Shown: positions 26,688 to 36,243, counted from the first letter of the stretch. The stretch: 64,000 bases of DNA from Natronocella acetinitrilica (GCF_024170285.1 NZ_JALJXV010000005.1:248001-312000); one strand, 5' to 3'. Notes: generated by a model not told the origin, from the sequence alone. Translations and numbers: made by a program.

Positions 26688-27224
26688 CTAGTGCGACCGG
26701 AAAACCGCACCAAACGCAGCCCACCGCTGCAGCGGCCGATAGCGGAAACGTGCTGCAATGGAAAGTACATACTTGGCCACTGCGCGTCCAGGCGAATCAT
26801 GCGGAGCCGTCGGCATCAGCCAGTCACAGAGGTCGGGATCGAGGCCACAGGCGATCAAGTCCGAGCGTATCCCGCTAACCGTGGCCGCCCCGTCCTCGAT
26901 CAACATGCCGATGCATGAGCGCACCTGGGGAATCGACCATTCATCCAGATAGACATAACGACGCGCTTGCGCCCTGGCGGTGAGCCGAATCACCGCGCTC
27001 AACCGGTCACGCCTGCCGGGGGCATCAACCAGATTGTTGCGCAGGGCCTGCTCACGACGCACCGCCATGGTCGCCGCCCCCAGTATGCGCGGCCGGCGGC
27101 CACCGATCTCGGGCATAGCGGCTTGCGACGCCTGCCAGGCAGCCCATTCAGCCTGCACATCTGCAACGTCTCTGCCTTCCAGGGCCTGCTCCCGCCGCAC
27201 AGTCTGTTCCTGTACACTCATCAT
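26688..27224 (-). CDS. Unknown protein at the end of the T3SS block
   Basis: 178 residues; ATG 27224 (or the adjacent ATG 27221) follows GGGAGGAG. It is helical and Arg-rich, with an internally repeated REQAL element (VRREQALEGRD at about 9-19 and VRREQALRNNL at about 54-64) and no signal peptide or membrane segment. The C-terminal half (SIPQVRSCIGMLIEDG and following) looks globular. It lies between the two small paralogues. Positionally it could be a secretion chaperone, regulator or substrate, but no family is recognised. Confidence 0.55.
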   Translation of the reverse strand: MMSVQEQTVRREQALEGRDVADVQAEWAAWQASQAAMPEIGGRRPRILGAATMAVRREQALRNNLVDAPGRRDRLSAVIRLTARAQARRYVYLDEWSIPQVRSCIGMLIEDGAATVSGIRSDLIACGLDPDLCDWLMPTAPHDSPGRAVAKYVLSIAARFRYRPLQRWAAFGAVFRSH

Positions 27225-27353
27225 CGCTCCTCCCGCAGACTCTCAGATACCGAGTCGTTGTCGACTCTGCGGAATATGCTCGCCGCCAAAACCGGCGCTG
27301 GACAATCGTCCTCACGCACTAGCCGAAAGGCATAGCCCGCAAGGTTGAGGACA

Positions 27354-27653
27354 TCAGGCGACGGGCACCATGCCGATACGCCGCTTCCAGTCCACTGCCT
27401 CCGACGCTCGCGTCGGCCTCACCATGACGGAATGGGCGTAGATCACGCCGGGGGCCTCAAGCCGCCCATCCACATCGAAGACATCGCCGACCCGCACCCG
27501 CAACAGCAGCGCATCAATGGAATTCACGAGGCCGTCCAGTGCGGTATCACCATCGGTGAGTACCCGCAAACCCTTCAGGCGAAGCTCCAGCCCGCCATCG
27601 CACCACACCAATGGCCGGGCAACGAGTTCGCTTTTCAATCGCACATGGATCAC
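27354..27653 (-). CDS. Small unknown protein B of a paralogous pair
   Basis: 99 residues from GTG 27653, which has GGAGG 6 bases upstream. It is a paralogue of the 26224-26517 product (see that entry for the matching segments). It differs in the extreme C-terminus, which is basic (DWKRRIGMVPVA) instead of Cys/Gly-rich. No membrane or export signal. It lies about 195 bases downstream of sctO. An OB-like small barrel is inferred from spacing of turns only. Confidence 0.55.
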   Translation of the reverse strand: MIHVRLKSELVARPLVWCDGGLELRLKGLRVLTDGDTALDGLVNSIDALLLRVRVGDVFDVDGRLEAPGVIYAHSVMVRPTRASEAVDWKRRIGMVPVA

Positions 27654-27848
27654 TGACTGCCTCCGTCCTGGTAACGCGTGTTCGCGTCAGGGACAACCTG
27701 TGAGCGCGAGCGCCGCCAGCCAGCGGTGACACGGCACGACAGGTTGTCCACCCCGTGGATTTACCTCGTCTCACAACTGGACGATAGCAATGCAAATTGA
27801 CGGGTAAAATAGCGCCGAAGTCTTAAGCCTGGCTGCCGAATGAGCGCC

Positions 27849-28328
27849 TCATGTAGACCCCGGACGACGGCAGGAACTCTCGCAATCCTCGGCGATTTCC
27901 TTTTCTTCTGCTGCTGCCCGGTACCGCTCCTGATCCTGCCGGGCCTGGTCATGCATTTCGTCGACTTTCTCCCGCCGACGCAGCGCATTACGACTGAGAC
28001 GATCAGCAGTCTGGAGCTCGCGCTCGGCTGACTTCAGCGCTGCCCTGGCCTTGCCAAGCGCCTGTCTGACCGCAGCCTCCCGGGCGCTCAGTCTTGCCCG
28101 CTGCTGGCTCTCGAGCTGCAATTCAGCCGCAGAGCGCATAGTGCTCTGTGCCACCCATTGTTCCAGTCCTTGTCGCTCCTCAAGTACCGCTTCGAGTTGT
28201 CCACGCAGTTGCCGGTAGGTGGATTGGCACGCCGCATGACGTCGCCCGGCCAGCTGTCGGGCCACGCGGGCCTGGCTCTCGCGCAAGGCGCGGATCGAGC
28301 GCATCTGGCGGAGTACCGCCTCATCCAT
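27849..28328 (-). CDS. sctO: T3SS central stalk protein SctO (YscO/FliJ-like)
   Basis: 159 residues from ATG 28328, which overlaps the sctN stop (ATGGATGA). The chain is an almost continuous charged helix ([20 protein letters not shown] ... [20 protein letters not shown]), matching the antiparallel coiled coil of SctO/FliJ that inserts into the SctN hexamer. Primary sequence is poorly conserved in this family, so the call depends on position directly after sctN and on length. It is the last recognisable structural gene of the minus-strand block. Confidence 0.75.
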   Translation of the reverse strand: MDEAVLRQMRSIRALRESQARVARQLAGRRHAACQSTYRQLRGQLEAVLEERQGLEQWVAQSTMRSAAELQLESQQRARLSAREAAVRQALGKARAALKSAERELQTADRLSRNALRRREKVDEMHDQARQDQERYRAAAEEKEIAEDCESSCRRPGST

Positions 28329-29658
28329 GGTCGAGCAGCGCACGCAGGCTGGCGACGGTGTGGGCGAGACCGACTTTCTCTGCGGAATCCTGTCGCAACA
28401 ACCGGGTCAGGGGCTCATGGATGGCAACGGCCTGGTCAACGTCCTCATCGGCACCCTTGCGGTACTCGCCCATGCGCAGCAGCAATTCGACCTCCTTGTG
28501 TCTGGCAAGCAGGCGGCGAAGCCTCCCGGCATCGTCCAGATGGGTCTGATCGGCCACGGACTCCATCAGCCGGCTACGGCTCTCGAGGATGTCGATTGCC
28601 GGATAGTGGTTGGCACTGGCGAGTTCCCGGCTGAGAACCAGATGGCCGTCAATCAGCGAGCGGACCTCGTCAGCCACGGGCTCGGTCATGTCGTCGCCCT
28701 CTACAAGCACCGTGTAAAGCGCGGTGATGGCACCCTCGCCGGTTACCCCGGTGCGCTCCACCAGGCGTGGCAGTTCGGCGAACACCGACGCAGGGAAACC
28801 GCGCCGCGTCGGTGGCTCCCCCGCAGCCAAACCGATCTCGCGCAACGCCCTGGCAAAGCGGGTGACGGAATCCATGAGCAACATCACGTGCCGCCCCTGG
28901 TCCCGGAAGTACTCGGCAATGGCGGTTGCGACATGAGCGGCTCGCACGCGCTGCAGTGCCGGGCGATCCGAGGTCGCCACCACCAGTACCGTGCGCTGGC
29001 GAACCGCAGGCGGCAGGCTGCGCTCGACAAAGTCGCGCACCTCACGGCCACGTTCGCCAATCAGGGCAACCACGTTGACGTCTACCTCGGCGTTCCGCGC
29101 CAGCATGCCCAGCAGAGAGCTCTTGCCCACGCCGGCGGCCGCAAAGACACCGACCCGCTGCCCCACGCCCAGGGTGGTAAACCCGTCGATGGCCCGCACT
29201 CCGGTGGAAAACACCGTGTCGATAGGTGGACGTTGCAGCGGGTCCGGCGGATCCGCCATCACGGAACGCAGTGTGCCTGGCTGGCTACTCCGGGAGCCGT
29301 CCAGCGGCCGACCAAGGCCATCCAGCACCTGGCCCAGCAGTTCGTCCCCCATGGCAACCTGGTGGGTCCGTCGTAGCGGCAGCACTTCCGTGTCCGGCGA
29401 CAGCCCGTCAATCGGGTCCAGTGGGCTGAGAATGGCTCGATCTCTTCCGAAACCAATGACTTCAGCCTGTATCAAGGCCTGCCGACCGTGCCTCGGGCGC
29501 AGTTCGCAGATTTCCCCGATCCCGACCCTTGGAACCCGGGCATGCAAGGCGTTGCCCGTGACTTCAAGTAGCCGTCCATAACGCGTCACCGGATCATGCT
29601 CCGCCAGGCGCTGCCTGACGGAATCGAGCACGGGCTGGTAGAGATTGCCGGCGTTCAC
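28321..29658 (-). CDS. sctN: T3SS ATPase SctN
   Basis: 445 residues from GTG 29658, overlapping the sctV stop (GTGA). Walker A is [12 protein letters not shown] (about 169-180), Walker [17 protein letters not shown] (about 258-273), and the family loop [20 protein letters not shown] is intact (about 330-349). It is an F1-like hexameric ATPase that strips chaperones and unfolds substrates at the export gate. The nonflagellar assignment comes from the surrounding sctC/D/I/J/K genes. All catalytic residues appear present, so the ATPase should be active. Confidence 0.93.
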   Translation of the reverse strand: MNAGNLYQPVLDSVRQRLAEHDPVTRYGRLLEVTGNALHARVPRVGIGEICELRPRHGRQALIQAEVIGFGRDRAILSPLDPIDGLSPDTEVLPLRRTHQVAMGDELLGQVLDGLGRPLDGSRSSQPGTLRSVMADPPDPLQRPPIDTVFSTGVRAIDGFTTLGVGQRVGVFAAAGVGKSSLLGMLARNAEVDVNVVALIGERGREVRDFVERSLPPAVRQRTVLVVATSDRPALQRVRAAHVATAIAEYFRDQGRHVMLLMDSVTRFARALREIGLAAGEPPTRRGFPASVFAELPRLVERTGVTGEGAITALYTVLVEGDDMTEPVADEVRSLIDGHLVLSRELASANHYPAIDILESRSRLMESVADQTHLDDAGRLRRLLARHKEVELLLRMGEYRKGADEDVDQAVAIHEPLTRLLRQDSAEKVGLAHTVASLRALLDHG

Positions 29659-31757
29659 TGGCCACCACCTCCCGAATCAGACTCCGTGGCTTCGACGCGG
29701 GGTGTGAGCCCCACGCGTTCCAGCGGACGAATCTGTACCTCGTCACTCAGATCCTCGAATGACAACACCGGCGTGCGAGGCAGGTCGCGGCGCACTGCCT
29801 CGCGCAACGGCTGACGAAACTCGCCAGACACCAGGATGACCACCTTGCCCCGTTCCCGAGAGGCCGCCTTGACCGCCTGCTCGAGATTGCTCATCAGTGC
29901 CTGCCTCTGGGCTGCGGTGACCTCTCCCGAATGCAGCCGACGCGCCACATCCTCGGCGTCAGGGGCCAGCATTACGGCCATCAGGATGCCGTCCTGGGAG
30001 AATCGATGGCTGATCTGACGCTTGAGCGCACGACGGCAATGCTCGGAGAGGAACGAGGGTTCCTTCGATTCCTGGATGAACTTGAGCATGGTCTCGAGAA
30101 TGATGGCGAGATTGCGGATCGGCACCTGTTCCGCCAGCAGGCGCTTGAGCGTCTCGGCAAGAATCGGCAACGGAATGGTGGCCGCGGCCTCCTTGGATAG
30201 CTCCACTGCGTCCGGGATCATCCCGTCCAGCAGCTTCTTGGCCTCCTGAATGCCCATGAGTTCGCTGGCATGAACCTCCAGAATGACCGACAGATGCCGG
30301 GCCAGCACCTGGGAATGCGTCAGGTAAGGCTGATCCTTCTCGATCAGCAGGGCACGGTCGGTCTCCCGGACCCAGCAGTACTCCTGGTTCGGCGTTTGCT
30401 GCTCGACCGGTTCGATCCCCAGTGCACGGATGGCGGATGGCGGGCGAGCGACCATCAGGCAACCAGGCCGCAATTCACCACGCCCGACGGGCACCTCATG
30501 CACGCTGATGGTGTACTGGTACTCGCCGAGACCGTCCACGTAGCGCAGCTGCGCGCCTGCGCCGGGCACCCCCATTTCCATGTACAGGCGGCGTCGCATA
30601 CCGGCAAAGGCATCGTTCAACGCAGCATGGTCAAGCCGCGCCTGGAGATTCGCGTCCAGCGTCACGAGCAATGCCGAGGCCCGGGGCAGCTCCCGCGGCG
30701 ACTTCTCGTCCGGGTCATCGGCCTGCCCGGCCCTGGCGCTCAATGCATCAAGGAAGGCACCTTCATCATCGCGATCCCGTCGGGCAACCCGATGCAGGAC
30801 CAGGCCAACCAGACCCAGCAGGGCCCCCAGGGTCACAAAGACCAGTGTGGGAAAACCGGGCACGAGACTAAAACCGAACAGCAGGCCCGAGGCGATCATC
30901 AGCGCCATGGGCTGAGCAAAGATCTGACGACCGATGTCTTCGCCCAGGTTCGTACTGTCGCTGGTGGCGACCCGGGTAACGATAATGCCGGCGGTCATGG
31001 CGATAAGCAGGGCCGGAATCTGTGCCACCAGTCCGTCACCGACGGTCAGCACGGTATACACCTGCACCGCCTCGCCAGTGCTGAGGCCATGCTGCAGGGC
31101 GCCCACGCTGATCCCGCCGATGATGTTGATGAGGGTAATGAAGATCCCGGCGATGGCATCACCCTTGACGAACTTCATGGCGCCATCCAGGGAGCCGTAG
31201 AGCTGGCTCTCCTTTTCCAGGCGCTTGCGTCGCTGGCGAGCCTGATCCAGATCGATGACTCCGGCCCGCATGTCACCATCGATGCTCATCTGCTTGCCCG
31301 GCAGGGCGTCAAGGGAGAATCGGGCGCTGACCTCGGCCACCCGTTCCGCGCCCTTGGTGACCACGATGAACTGCACCACGGTGATGATCAGAAAGATCAC
31401 CAGCCCCACGATGACGTTGCCGCCCACGACGAAATTGCCAAAGGTATCCACCACCTGACCGGCATCGGCCTGCAGGAGAATAAGCCGGGTCGTGGTAATG
31501 GACAGAGCCAACCGGAACAGTGTTGTCAGCAGCAGCACCGCCGGGAACGACGAGAACGCCAGTGGTGAGGGAATGTAGATCGCCACCATGATCAGCACCG
31601 CGGACACGGCCAGATTCAGCGCGATCAGGGTGTCCACCAACGTGGTGGGCATGGGCAGGATGATCATGCTCACGGTGAGCACGAGCAGGAGAGCCAGCAC
31701 GGCGTCGTTGCGCTTTAACGCCGACTGCACCAGGGGTTCGACACGATCAAGCGACAT
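29655..31757 (-). CDS. sctV: T3SS export gate protein SctV
   Basis: 700 residues from ATG 31757; ATG 31772 is an in-frame alternative. The N-terminal half carries about eight membrane segments and the FHIPEP family sequence ([15 protein letters not shown], then [19 protein letters not shown] near 140-160). The cytoplasmic half (from about 345) forms the nonameric ring that docks chaperone-substrate complexes. Length and motifs are normal. The start overlaps the STAS gene's end by 11 bases, so the STAS protein and SctV are probably translated together. Confidence 0.93.
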   Translation of the reverse strand: MSLDRVEPLVQSALKRNDAVLALLLVLTVSMIILPMPTTLVDTLIALNLAVSAVLIMVAIYIPSPLAFSSFPAVLLLTTLFRLALSITTTRLILLQADAGQVVDTFGNFVVGGNVIVGLVIFLIITVVQFIVVTKGAERVAEVSARFSLDALPGKQMSIDGDMRAGVIDLDQARQRRKRLEKESQLYGSLDGAMKFVKGDAIAGIFITLINIIGGISVGALQHGLSTGEAVQVYTVLTVGDGLVAQIPALLIAMTAGIIVTRVATSDSTNLGEDIGRQIFAQPMALMIASGLLFGFSLVPGFPTLVFVTLGALLGLVGLVLHRVARRDRDDEGAFLDALSARAGQADDPDEKSPRELPRASALLVTLDANLQARLDHAALNDAFAGMRRRLYMEMGVPGAGAQLRYVDGLGEYQYTISVHEVPVGRGELRPGCLMVARPPSAIRALGIEPVEQQTPNQEYCWVRETDRALLIEKDQPYLTHSQVLARHLSVILEVHASELMGIQEAKKLLDGMIPDAVELSKEAAATIPLPILAETLKRLLAEQVPIRNLAIILETMLKFIQESKEPSFLSEHCRRALKRQISHRFSQDGILMAVMLAPDAEDVARRLHSGEVTAAQRQALMSNLEQAVKAASRERGKVVILVSGEFRQPLREAVRRDLPRTPVLSFEDLSDEVQIRPLERVGLTPRVEATESDSGGGGQ

Positions 31758-32130
31758 GGCCACGCCCCACATCAGTGATGTCGTTCTTCTGACCAACGCC
31801 CCGGCAAGGCAGGTGCTGATCGATACCAGTCATGCGCAACTGTCTGCAGACAAGGCTTCCGGGCTCCATCACGAGGAACCGCGGCGTTGTTGTTCGCACC
31901 GTGCCGAACTGAAGAAGCACACTCAGGCCGGCGGCGCAGATGACCTCCGGTTTGCGAAGATCGATGACGATCTCTCCTGCCGACTCCGACAACCGTTGCC
32001 CAAGCAGGCCGCCCAGGGCAACGGCCTGCTCATGGGTTCGAAGGGTGCGGCACTCGACAACGATCGTGTCACCCCGACGGTCCCAGACAACCGCATGATC
32101 CGTTTCGTCCATGGCCGCTGAATCCTGCAT
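31747..32130 (-). CDS. STAS-domain protein in the T3SS operon (BtrV/SpoIIAA-like, no phospho-serine)
   Basis: 127 residues from ATG 32130 (AGGGGG 6 bases upstream). It is a single STAS domain: IVVECRTLRTHEQAVAL, GEIVIDLRKPEVICAAGLSVLLQFG. In anti-anti-sigma factors this last site reads DSSGL with a phosphorylatable serine; here it is CAAGL, so the usual switch is absent. Bordetella places a STAS regulator (BtrV) with its T3SS, acting with the BtrW kinase and BtrU phosphatase, but neither partner is seen here. It may bind a partner constitutively or be a structural T3SS accessory. Confidence 0.78.
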   Translation of the reverse strand: MQDSAAMDETDHAVVWDRRGDTIVVECRTLRTHEQAVALGGLLGQRLSESAGEIVIDLRKPEVICAAGLSVLLQFGTVRTTTPRFLVMEPGSLVCRQLRMTGIDQHLPCRGVGQKNDITDVGRGHVA

Positions 32131-32248
32131 GAGCTGCCCCCTACGTGACCTCCAACACACAGTTCACGAGCCTAGGCCGGCAGGCGGGGGAAGGGTATAG
32201 AGCGTAAGGTTTAGTGCGAATGGCAGAGACGGTGGCGGCAGGCATGAA

Positions 32249-32278
32249 CGCGCACAACGCCTGACAACGTCGTGCGCG
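32249..32278 (-). promoter_or_regulatory. Hairpin between the candidate substrate gene and the STAS-sctV segment
   Basis: Arms 32249-32259 and 32268-32278 pair over 11 bp with one mismatch around an 8-base loop, 16 bases past the substrate gene stop. No T-run follows. It could attenuate read-through into STAS-sctV-sctN-sctO. The rest of the 164-base gap holds only the STAS ribosome site. Confidence 0.45.
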
Positions 32279-32294
32279 CATGTGGAACCGGAGA

Positions 32295-33122
32295 TCAGCT
32301 GTTGGCGTTAACCCCCTGGAAGTTCATCATCTGTGGCAGGAGCGCCATCATGGCCATCAGGGAGAGCATGTTCTGGTCAACACCCTGGCTGTCACCGGAC
32401 AGCCAGTCGAAGCAACTGCTGATGCCGCAGTTCCCGGCCTCAACGCCATCCATGGCCTGCTCCAGCAACTGGCCCGCCATGCCGAGCAGTGCAGTCGCCA
32501 TGCCGAGCTGCATCATGGTGTCGTAGTCCACATCCGCCGGATCGGATTGATCGTTGTCGGCGGCGGGCAGGATTTCGTAACCGGCGTCGGCAGCCTGACT
32601 CCCGCACGCTTCGGCGGGCTTCTCGGCACTTGCATGGTGTCCCCAGTCACGGGTTTTCACGTCCAGCGTCTCCACCGCCTTGCCGCAGTCGTCGAGCCGA
32701 TTGAGTTGCAGCCCCTCCATCCAGGGCCGGAGGTCATCGGTTGCCTTGGCGGAGATCTCGTAATCCTGGCCACCAGACGTGAACGCCAGGGTCGAACCAT
32801 CGGCAATGTTGTCGCCGTTGCGGGAGACATGACCATCCGGACTCTCGTGCAACACATCCATGTCGCGAGTGATGTGCAGTTTCGAGCCATCGTCGAGATG
32901 CACGGTCGCGCTGCGGAAACCCACGTCCAGCACACTATCGCCCTTGTCGTTGGCAATACTCAGGTTGCCCTTCGAGCTGTTGCTGACGTCCAGTATGGGA
33001 TCAGCCTGTGGCTGCATCGCCACGCCGGGGAATCCGCCACCTGCGCGTGCCTGGGCGCTGAGGTTGGCGGCGACACCGCTCAGAGCGGCCTGCGCCAGGG
33101 GCATGAAGTTGATATCACTCAT
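32295..33122 (-). CDS. Unknown T3SS-linked protein, candidate secreted substrate
   Basis: 275 residues, ATG 33122 behind GGAGG. The N-terminus is Ser/Ala/Gln-rich with no Sec signal (MSDINFMPLAQAALSGVAAN). Residues about 45-130 are beta-rich with DGS/DGD turns (TVHLDDGSKLHITRDMDVLH, SRNGDNIADGSTLAFTSGG). A linker with isolated cysteines follows, then a Met-rich hydrophobic C-terminus (MMQLGMATALLGMAGQLLEQ and MLSLMAMMALLPQMMNFQG) with a close cysteine pair in NCGISSCFDW. The soluble domain plus hydrophobic helices could suit a translocator or effector. The beta region should be compared with the DUF1521 domain of rhizobial NopE; I do not claim homology. Confidence 0.6.
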   Translation of the reverse strand: MSDINFMPLAQAALSGVAANLSAQARAGGGFPGVAMQPQADPILDVSNSSKGNLSIANDKGDSVLDVGFRSATVHLDDGSKLHITRDMDVLHESPDGHVSRNGDNIADGSTLAFTSGGQDYEISAKATDDLRPWMEGLQLNRLDDCGKAVETLDVKTRDWGHHASAEKPAEACGSQAADAGYEILPAADNDQSDPADVDYDTMMQLGMATALLGMAGQLLEQAMDGVEAGNCGISSCFDWLSGDSQGVDQNMLSLMAMMALLPQMMNFQGVNANS

Positions 33123-33213
33123 TGTCTACCTCCAGTTTTCTACTCATGCTGACCCGTCATCCGATGACGGGCGGTGACCGCTGTCCAGCCGCAACAGAGC
33201 GGCTGTGCAGCAT

Positions 33214-33795
33214 TCAGGGAGACGCACCGGCTATAGCCTCTATCCAGGCGTCAAGGTCGCACTCGGCAACACCCAGCGGACCCTCCAGGCGAACCTGGTT
33301 GGGGCCCAGGCTCTTGTCCGGACGAAACCGGACTTCTTCCCGATCCTCGGTCAGGCGGACAATTGCAGCGCGATTGTCTGGATGCGCATGAAGCGTGACG
33401 CGCTGATCCTCCGCCAACTCGTGGATCAGGGCACTCACCACTTCCGCGAGACGCGACTCCGCGGGCATCTCCGAGGTCAGGGTTCGTACCGCCTCGGCCA
33501 CCAGGGCCTTTACCGACTGTTCCAGTTCGTAGAGCTGGCGTATGGCGGTCTCGCTGTAGCCGAGCATGCGCTTTGCGGCCTCACGCTCGCCCTTGCGGGT
33601 GCCCCGCCGCACGGCGGACGCACGGGTACGCTCGTATTCCCGGCTGATCCGCTGGCGCACCCGCTGAACCAGCTGGCCGACCTCGGCGCGCATGGCGTCC
33701 GCCTCGACCCATTGGGCGTACTCCTCTCGCCGAACGATGCGCTGTCCGGGCTCAGGCGTCAGCTTGAGCGTTTCCCTCACCGACATTGCGGTCAT
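33214..33795 (-). CDS. sctL: T3SS stator/sorting platform protein SctL
   Basis: 193 residues from ATG 33795 (GGAG 6 bases upstream; a GTG at 33807 is in frame). An N-terminal charged helix (REEYAQWVEADAMRAEVGQL to RKGEREAAKRMLGY) leads to a FliH/YscL-like C-terminal domain. SctL links SctN to the SctQ/SctK sorting platform. It overlaps sctK by 44 bases. The assignment comes from position, length and helical profile, as in YscJ-K-L order. Confidence 0.82.
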   Translation of the reverse strand: MTAMSVRETLKLTPEPGQRIVRREEYAQWVEADAMRAEVGQLVQRVRQRISREYERTRASAVRRGTRKGEREAAKRMLGYSETAIRQLYELEQSVKALVAEAVRTLTSEMPAESRLAEVVSALIHELAEDQRVTLHAHPDNRAAIVRLTEDREEVRFRPDKSLGPNQVRLEGPLGVAECDLDAWIEAIAGASP

Positions 33796-34447
33796 GATCG
33801 TCTCCACTTCGCAGGATCAGTTGCGTCATTCGCCGGGCACGCCGGGCATCGAGGCTGCTCCGCCGGAATAGCAGTCCCTCGCTCCAGTCTCGTGGCAGCT
33901 TGAGCAGAATTCGGTGGTAGATCGCCTGTGGCATATCGGCGCATGCCGACCGCAGCAAGGTCATGCCATTGATCGGCGCCTGCCTGACAACAGCGTCGGC
34001 AGAATCGGCAGACGCTTCGGCGACACACAACTCGACGGCAATGGCCCGCCCCTCACGCAAACCGAAGGCATGCACCTGCTGCCCCAGCCCCTGCGCCAGC
34101 ACCCGTACAGATGGGCCATCCACCAGCGCCGGCAGGGCATGGGCACAGGGCACAATACCGAGCTTGAGCACCAACTCACGCAGTCCAGTGGAGGGAAGCA
34201 ATCCGATCCTGAGCGGGTCGTCCGCTTCGTTCCAGAGGGTTGCGCCGGCGAGACCGAACTGCCTGATCAACTGGCGCGACAGCCAGGGGCGTGCCCGCTG
34301 GCTGCGCTGCATCCGGGCCATGAGTGGCCCGAGCCCCAGGGTCTCGAACCAACTCCGGTCGATGTACTCGGCAGGACGGAAATTGAACTGACAGGTATTG
34401 CAGACCTGATCAGCATCAGGCCGCGCGATGGCCATGCTGTTCTTCAT
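33752..34447 (-). CDS. sctK: T3SS sorting platform adaptor SctK
   Basis: 231 residues from ATG 34447, which has GGAGG 6 bases upstream; an earlier frame extension lacks support. The N-terminal CQFNFRPAEYIDRSWFETL (about 17-35) matches the F-x-F-x-P-x-x-Y pattern of YscK/OrgA-type proteins. SctK bridges the SctD ring to SctQ pods. It lies between sctJ (32-base overlap) and sctL. SctK is poorly conserved, so position carries much of the weight. Confidence 0.8.
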   Translation of the reverse strand: MKNSMAIARPDADQVCNTCQFNFRPAEYIDRSWFETLGLGPLMARMQRSQRARPWLSRQLIRQFGLAGATLWNEADDPLRIGLLPSTGLRELVLKLGIVPCAHALPALVDGPSVRVLAQGLGQQVHAFGLREGRAIAVELCVAEASADSADAVVRQAPINGMTLLRSACADMPQAIYHRILLKLPRDWSEGLLFRRSSLDARRARRMTQLILRSGDDHDRNVGEGNAQADA

Positions 34448-35204
34448 GGGCCGCCTCCTGCGTCGCCAGGGCCGTTGTTGCCGACATCGATCCGCGTCTG
34501 AGTCGCTGACCGAGCCAATAGAAAGCACCACCCCCGACGATGGCAACGACGCTCATCAGGGATAACCACATCGGTCCGCCAACCGATGCAGCCGCGACGG
34601 GCGCTGCCTCAGTCCTGGTAGTCGCCAGCTCCTGGGCGGGCAACAGCACCATGGTGATCCCCTCATAGGACAGGCCCTCGATACTCTTCTGGACGAGGAG
34701 CTGGATGTCCGAGCGAACCGCCTGCATGTCGACATCCGGGTGGTACTTGATCAACACGGCAGCCGATGAGGGCCTGGCGTCCTCGGCGAAGGGATTGTTA
34801 TCCGGCATGACCAAATGCACGCGAGCGGTGATAACGCCATCGATACGGGAAATTGTCTCCGCCACACTCTGGGACAGGGCGTACACGTACCGGGCACGCT
34901 CTTCCATCGGAGATGACAACAACCCGCTTTTCTCGAACACCTGCCCGACGTCGGCAAAGCGCTCCCTGGGATAGCCCTGCTCACGCAGCACCCGGACGGC
35001 ATTGGCGAACTCTCCACGCTCCACGGAGAGCTCATAGCCATCATCGCCACCGGAGCGCTTGGAAGCTGCGATACCGTGGCCGTCCAGCACGGCGATCATT
35101 TCATTGACCTGTCGCTCGTCCAGATCCTTGTAGGCCACTTCCTGACAGGCCGTGAGCATCAGCAGCAACAGAACGGAGATGAACAGACGGTTGAATCCAG
35201 ACAT
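34416..35204 (-). CDS. sctJ: T3SS inner-membrane ring lipoprotein SctJ
   Basis: 262 residues. The signal LFISVLLLLMLTACQEVAY gives a lipobox cysteine at residue 20. Two ring-building domains follow (about 22-75 and 105-180; the latter carries ARVHLVMPDNNPFAED and SSAAVLIKYHPDVD), then a linker, one membrane segment (about 210-235) and a His-rich cytoplasmic tail. This is the complete YscJ/PrgK layout. It forms the 24-subunit inner-membrane ring with SctD. Confidence 0.93.
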   Translation of the reverse strand: MSGFNRLFISVLLLLMLTACQEVAYKDLDERQVNEMIAVLDGHGIAASKRSGGDDGYELSVERGEFANAVRVLREQGYPRERFADVGQVFEKSGLLSSPMEERARYVYALSQSVAETISRIDGVITARVHLVMPDNNPFAEDARPSSAAVLIKYHPDVDMQAVRSDIQLLVQKSIEGLSYEGITMVLLPAQELATTRTEAAPVAAASVGGPMWLSLMSVVAIVGGGAFYWLGQRLRRGSMSATTALATQEAAHEEQHGHRAA

Positions 35205-35227
35205 ATGCGCTCGCCCAGTGCCTGCAA

Positions 35228-35761
35228 TTACTGACCGCGGATGATCTTGGCCACCGAGTCAGTCGCCTTGAAGGCAACGTTTCGCGTGATGCTCGAGTTG
35301 GTGATGGCTGCCATCGCCTCAAGCTGGTTGGCCGCGAGTTCACCCCTGGTCGCGATGGCCGACTCCATCATCGACGCATACGTTGCAAGGGCGTGCTCAC
35401 TGAAATCCTGAACGCGCTCCACCGGGCCGTGTTGCTGACTCGGCCGCCAGTCGGCCAGGGACTGCAGCGAATGACCGCTCCGCTCAGTCATCTCGGCCAG
35501 TGGGCTGAAATCCGTGACACGATCCACTGTGGAAGAGCGTCGCGTCTCCAGGTCACTGAGCGCAGCGAAGACACGATCGGCGACATCTGGCCGGGCCGGT
35601 GCCTCCAGTTGCTCGACCTCGCTCAGGACCAGGCGAAACCGCGCCGCATCGGCATCGCTGGGCTTGGTGACGTCTCCGGCGCCCGGCGCCTGCGCCGACT
35701 GCCCGGCCGTCCCGCCCTCGATGGTAGGCAGTTGCATCCCGCCAGTAGCCTGAATCTCCAT
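35228..35761 (-). CDS. sctI: T3SS inner rod protein SctI
   Basis: 177 residues from ATG 35761, which has AGGAGG upstream; another ATG lies 18 bases earlier. The first half is Gly/Ala/Pro-rich and flexible. The last ~60 residues (ERVQDFSEHALATYASMMES to NVAFKATDSVAKIIRGQ) form the helical rod domain; the NVAFKATDSVAKIIRGQ ending resembles the conserved SctI C-terminus. SctI connects the export gate to the needle. It lies between sctF and sctJ, as in Ysc-type clusters. Confidence 0.85.
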   Translation of the reverse strand: MEIQATGGMQLPTIEGGTAGQSAQAPGAGDVTKPSDADAARFRLVLSEVEQLEAPARPDVADRVFAALSDLETRRSSTVDRVTDFSPLAEMTERSGHSLQSLADWRPSQQHGPVERVQDFSEHALATYASMMESAIATRGELAANQLEAMAAITNSSITRNVAFKATDSVAKIIRGQ

Positions 35762-35840
35762 GCGCTCCTCCTGTTCCATGCGGAGAAAGCCCGGCTGGCC
35801 ACCCACGTGACCAGCCGGGATGTCGACCACTTCAACGTGA

Positions 35841-36089
35841 TCAGGCCACCTGCTGGAAGCCCTGGGACGACTGCGACGCAGACTGGAAGGCCGCACTCGT
35901 AATGTTTTCCAAGACGTTGATCGCAGCCAGGGCAGCTTCACCCTGGTTCTGGATCTCCGACATCTTGGCCTTGTGGGCGACGGTCTCGGCGATCGAGTTG
36001 GAGGTGTGGTTCTCCAGCCAATCGAACATCTGACCCTGACTGCCACCGAGGCCAGACGCCGCACCAGTTACTGCTCCGAACAGATCCAT
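35841..36089 (-). CDS. sctF: Probable T3SS needle protein SctF
   Basis: 82 residues, the length of needle subunits. ATG 36089 follows GGAGG. It is predicted mostly helical, with no signal peptide or cysteine, and sits directly before sctI. The N-terminal MDLFGAVTGAASGLGG is unusual, and the loop that normally holds a P-(S/D)-(D/N)-P-type motif between the two helices is not present in recognisable form. The call is therefore mainly positional. The 154-base gap upstream contains GGGGC-ACAT-GCCCC (36118-36131), a small hairpin that could influence expression of this abundant protein. Confidence 0.65.
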   Translation of the reverse strand: MDLFGAVTGAASGLGGSQGQMFDWLENHTSNSIAETVAHKAKMSEIQNQGEAALAAINVLENITSAAFQSASQSSQGFQQVA

Positions 36090-36243
36090 TGGATAGTCCT
36101 CCTATTTCCCAGTGGTCCGGGGCACATGCCCCTCTCGCTGTCTCTGCCCCAATGCTCGTCCGCGGGAGACGCAGGCAGAGATCCGAAATGCCGGCCGCAC
36201 AAACGTTCTGCGATCGGCGCTTTTCCCCGCGAACAACTCGAAA

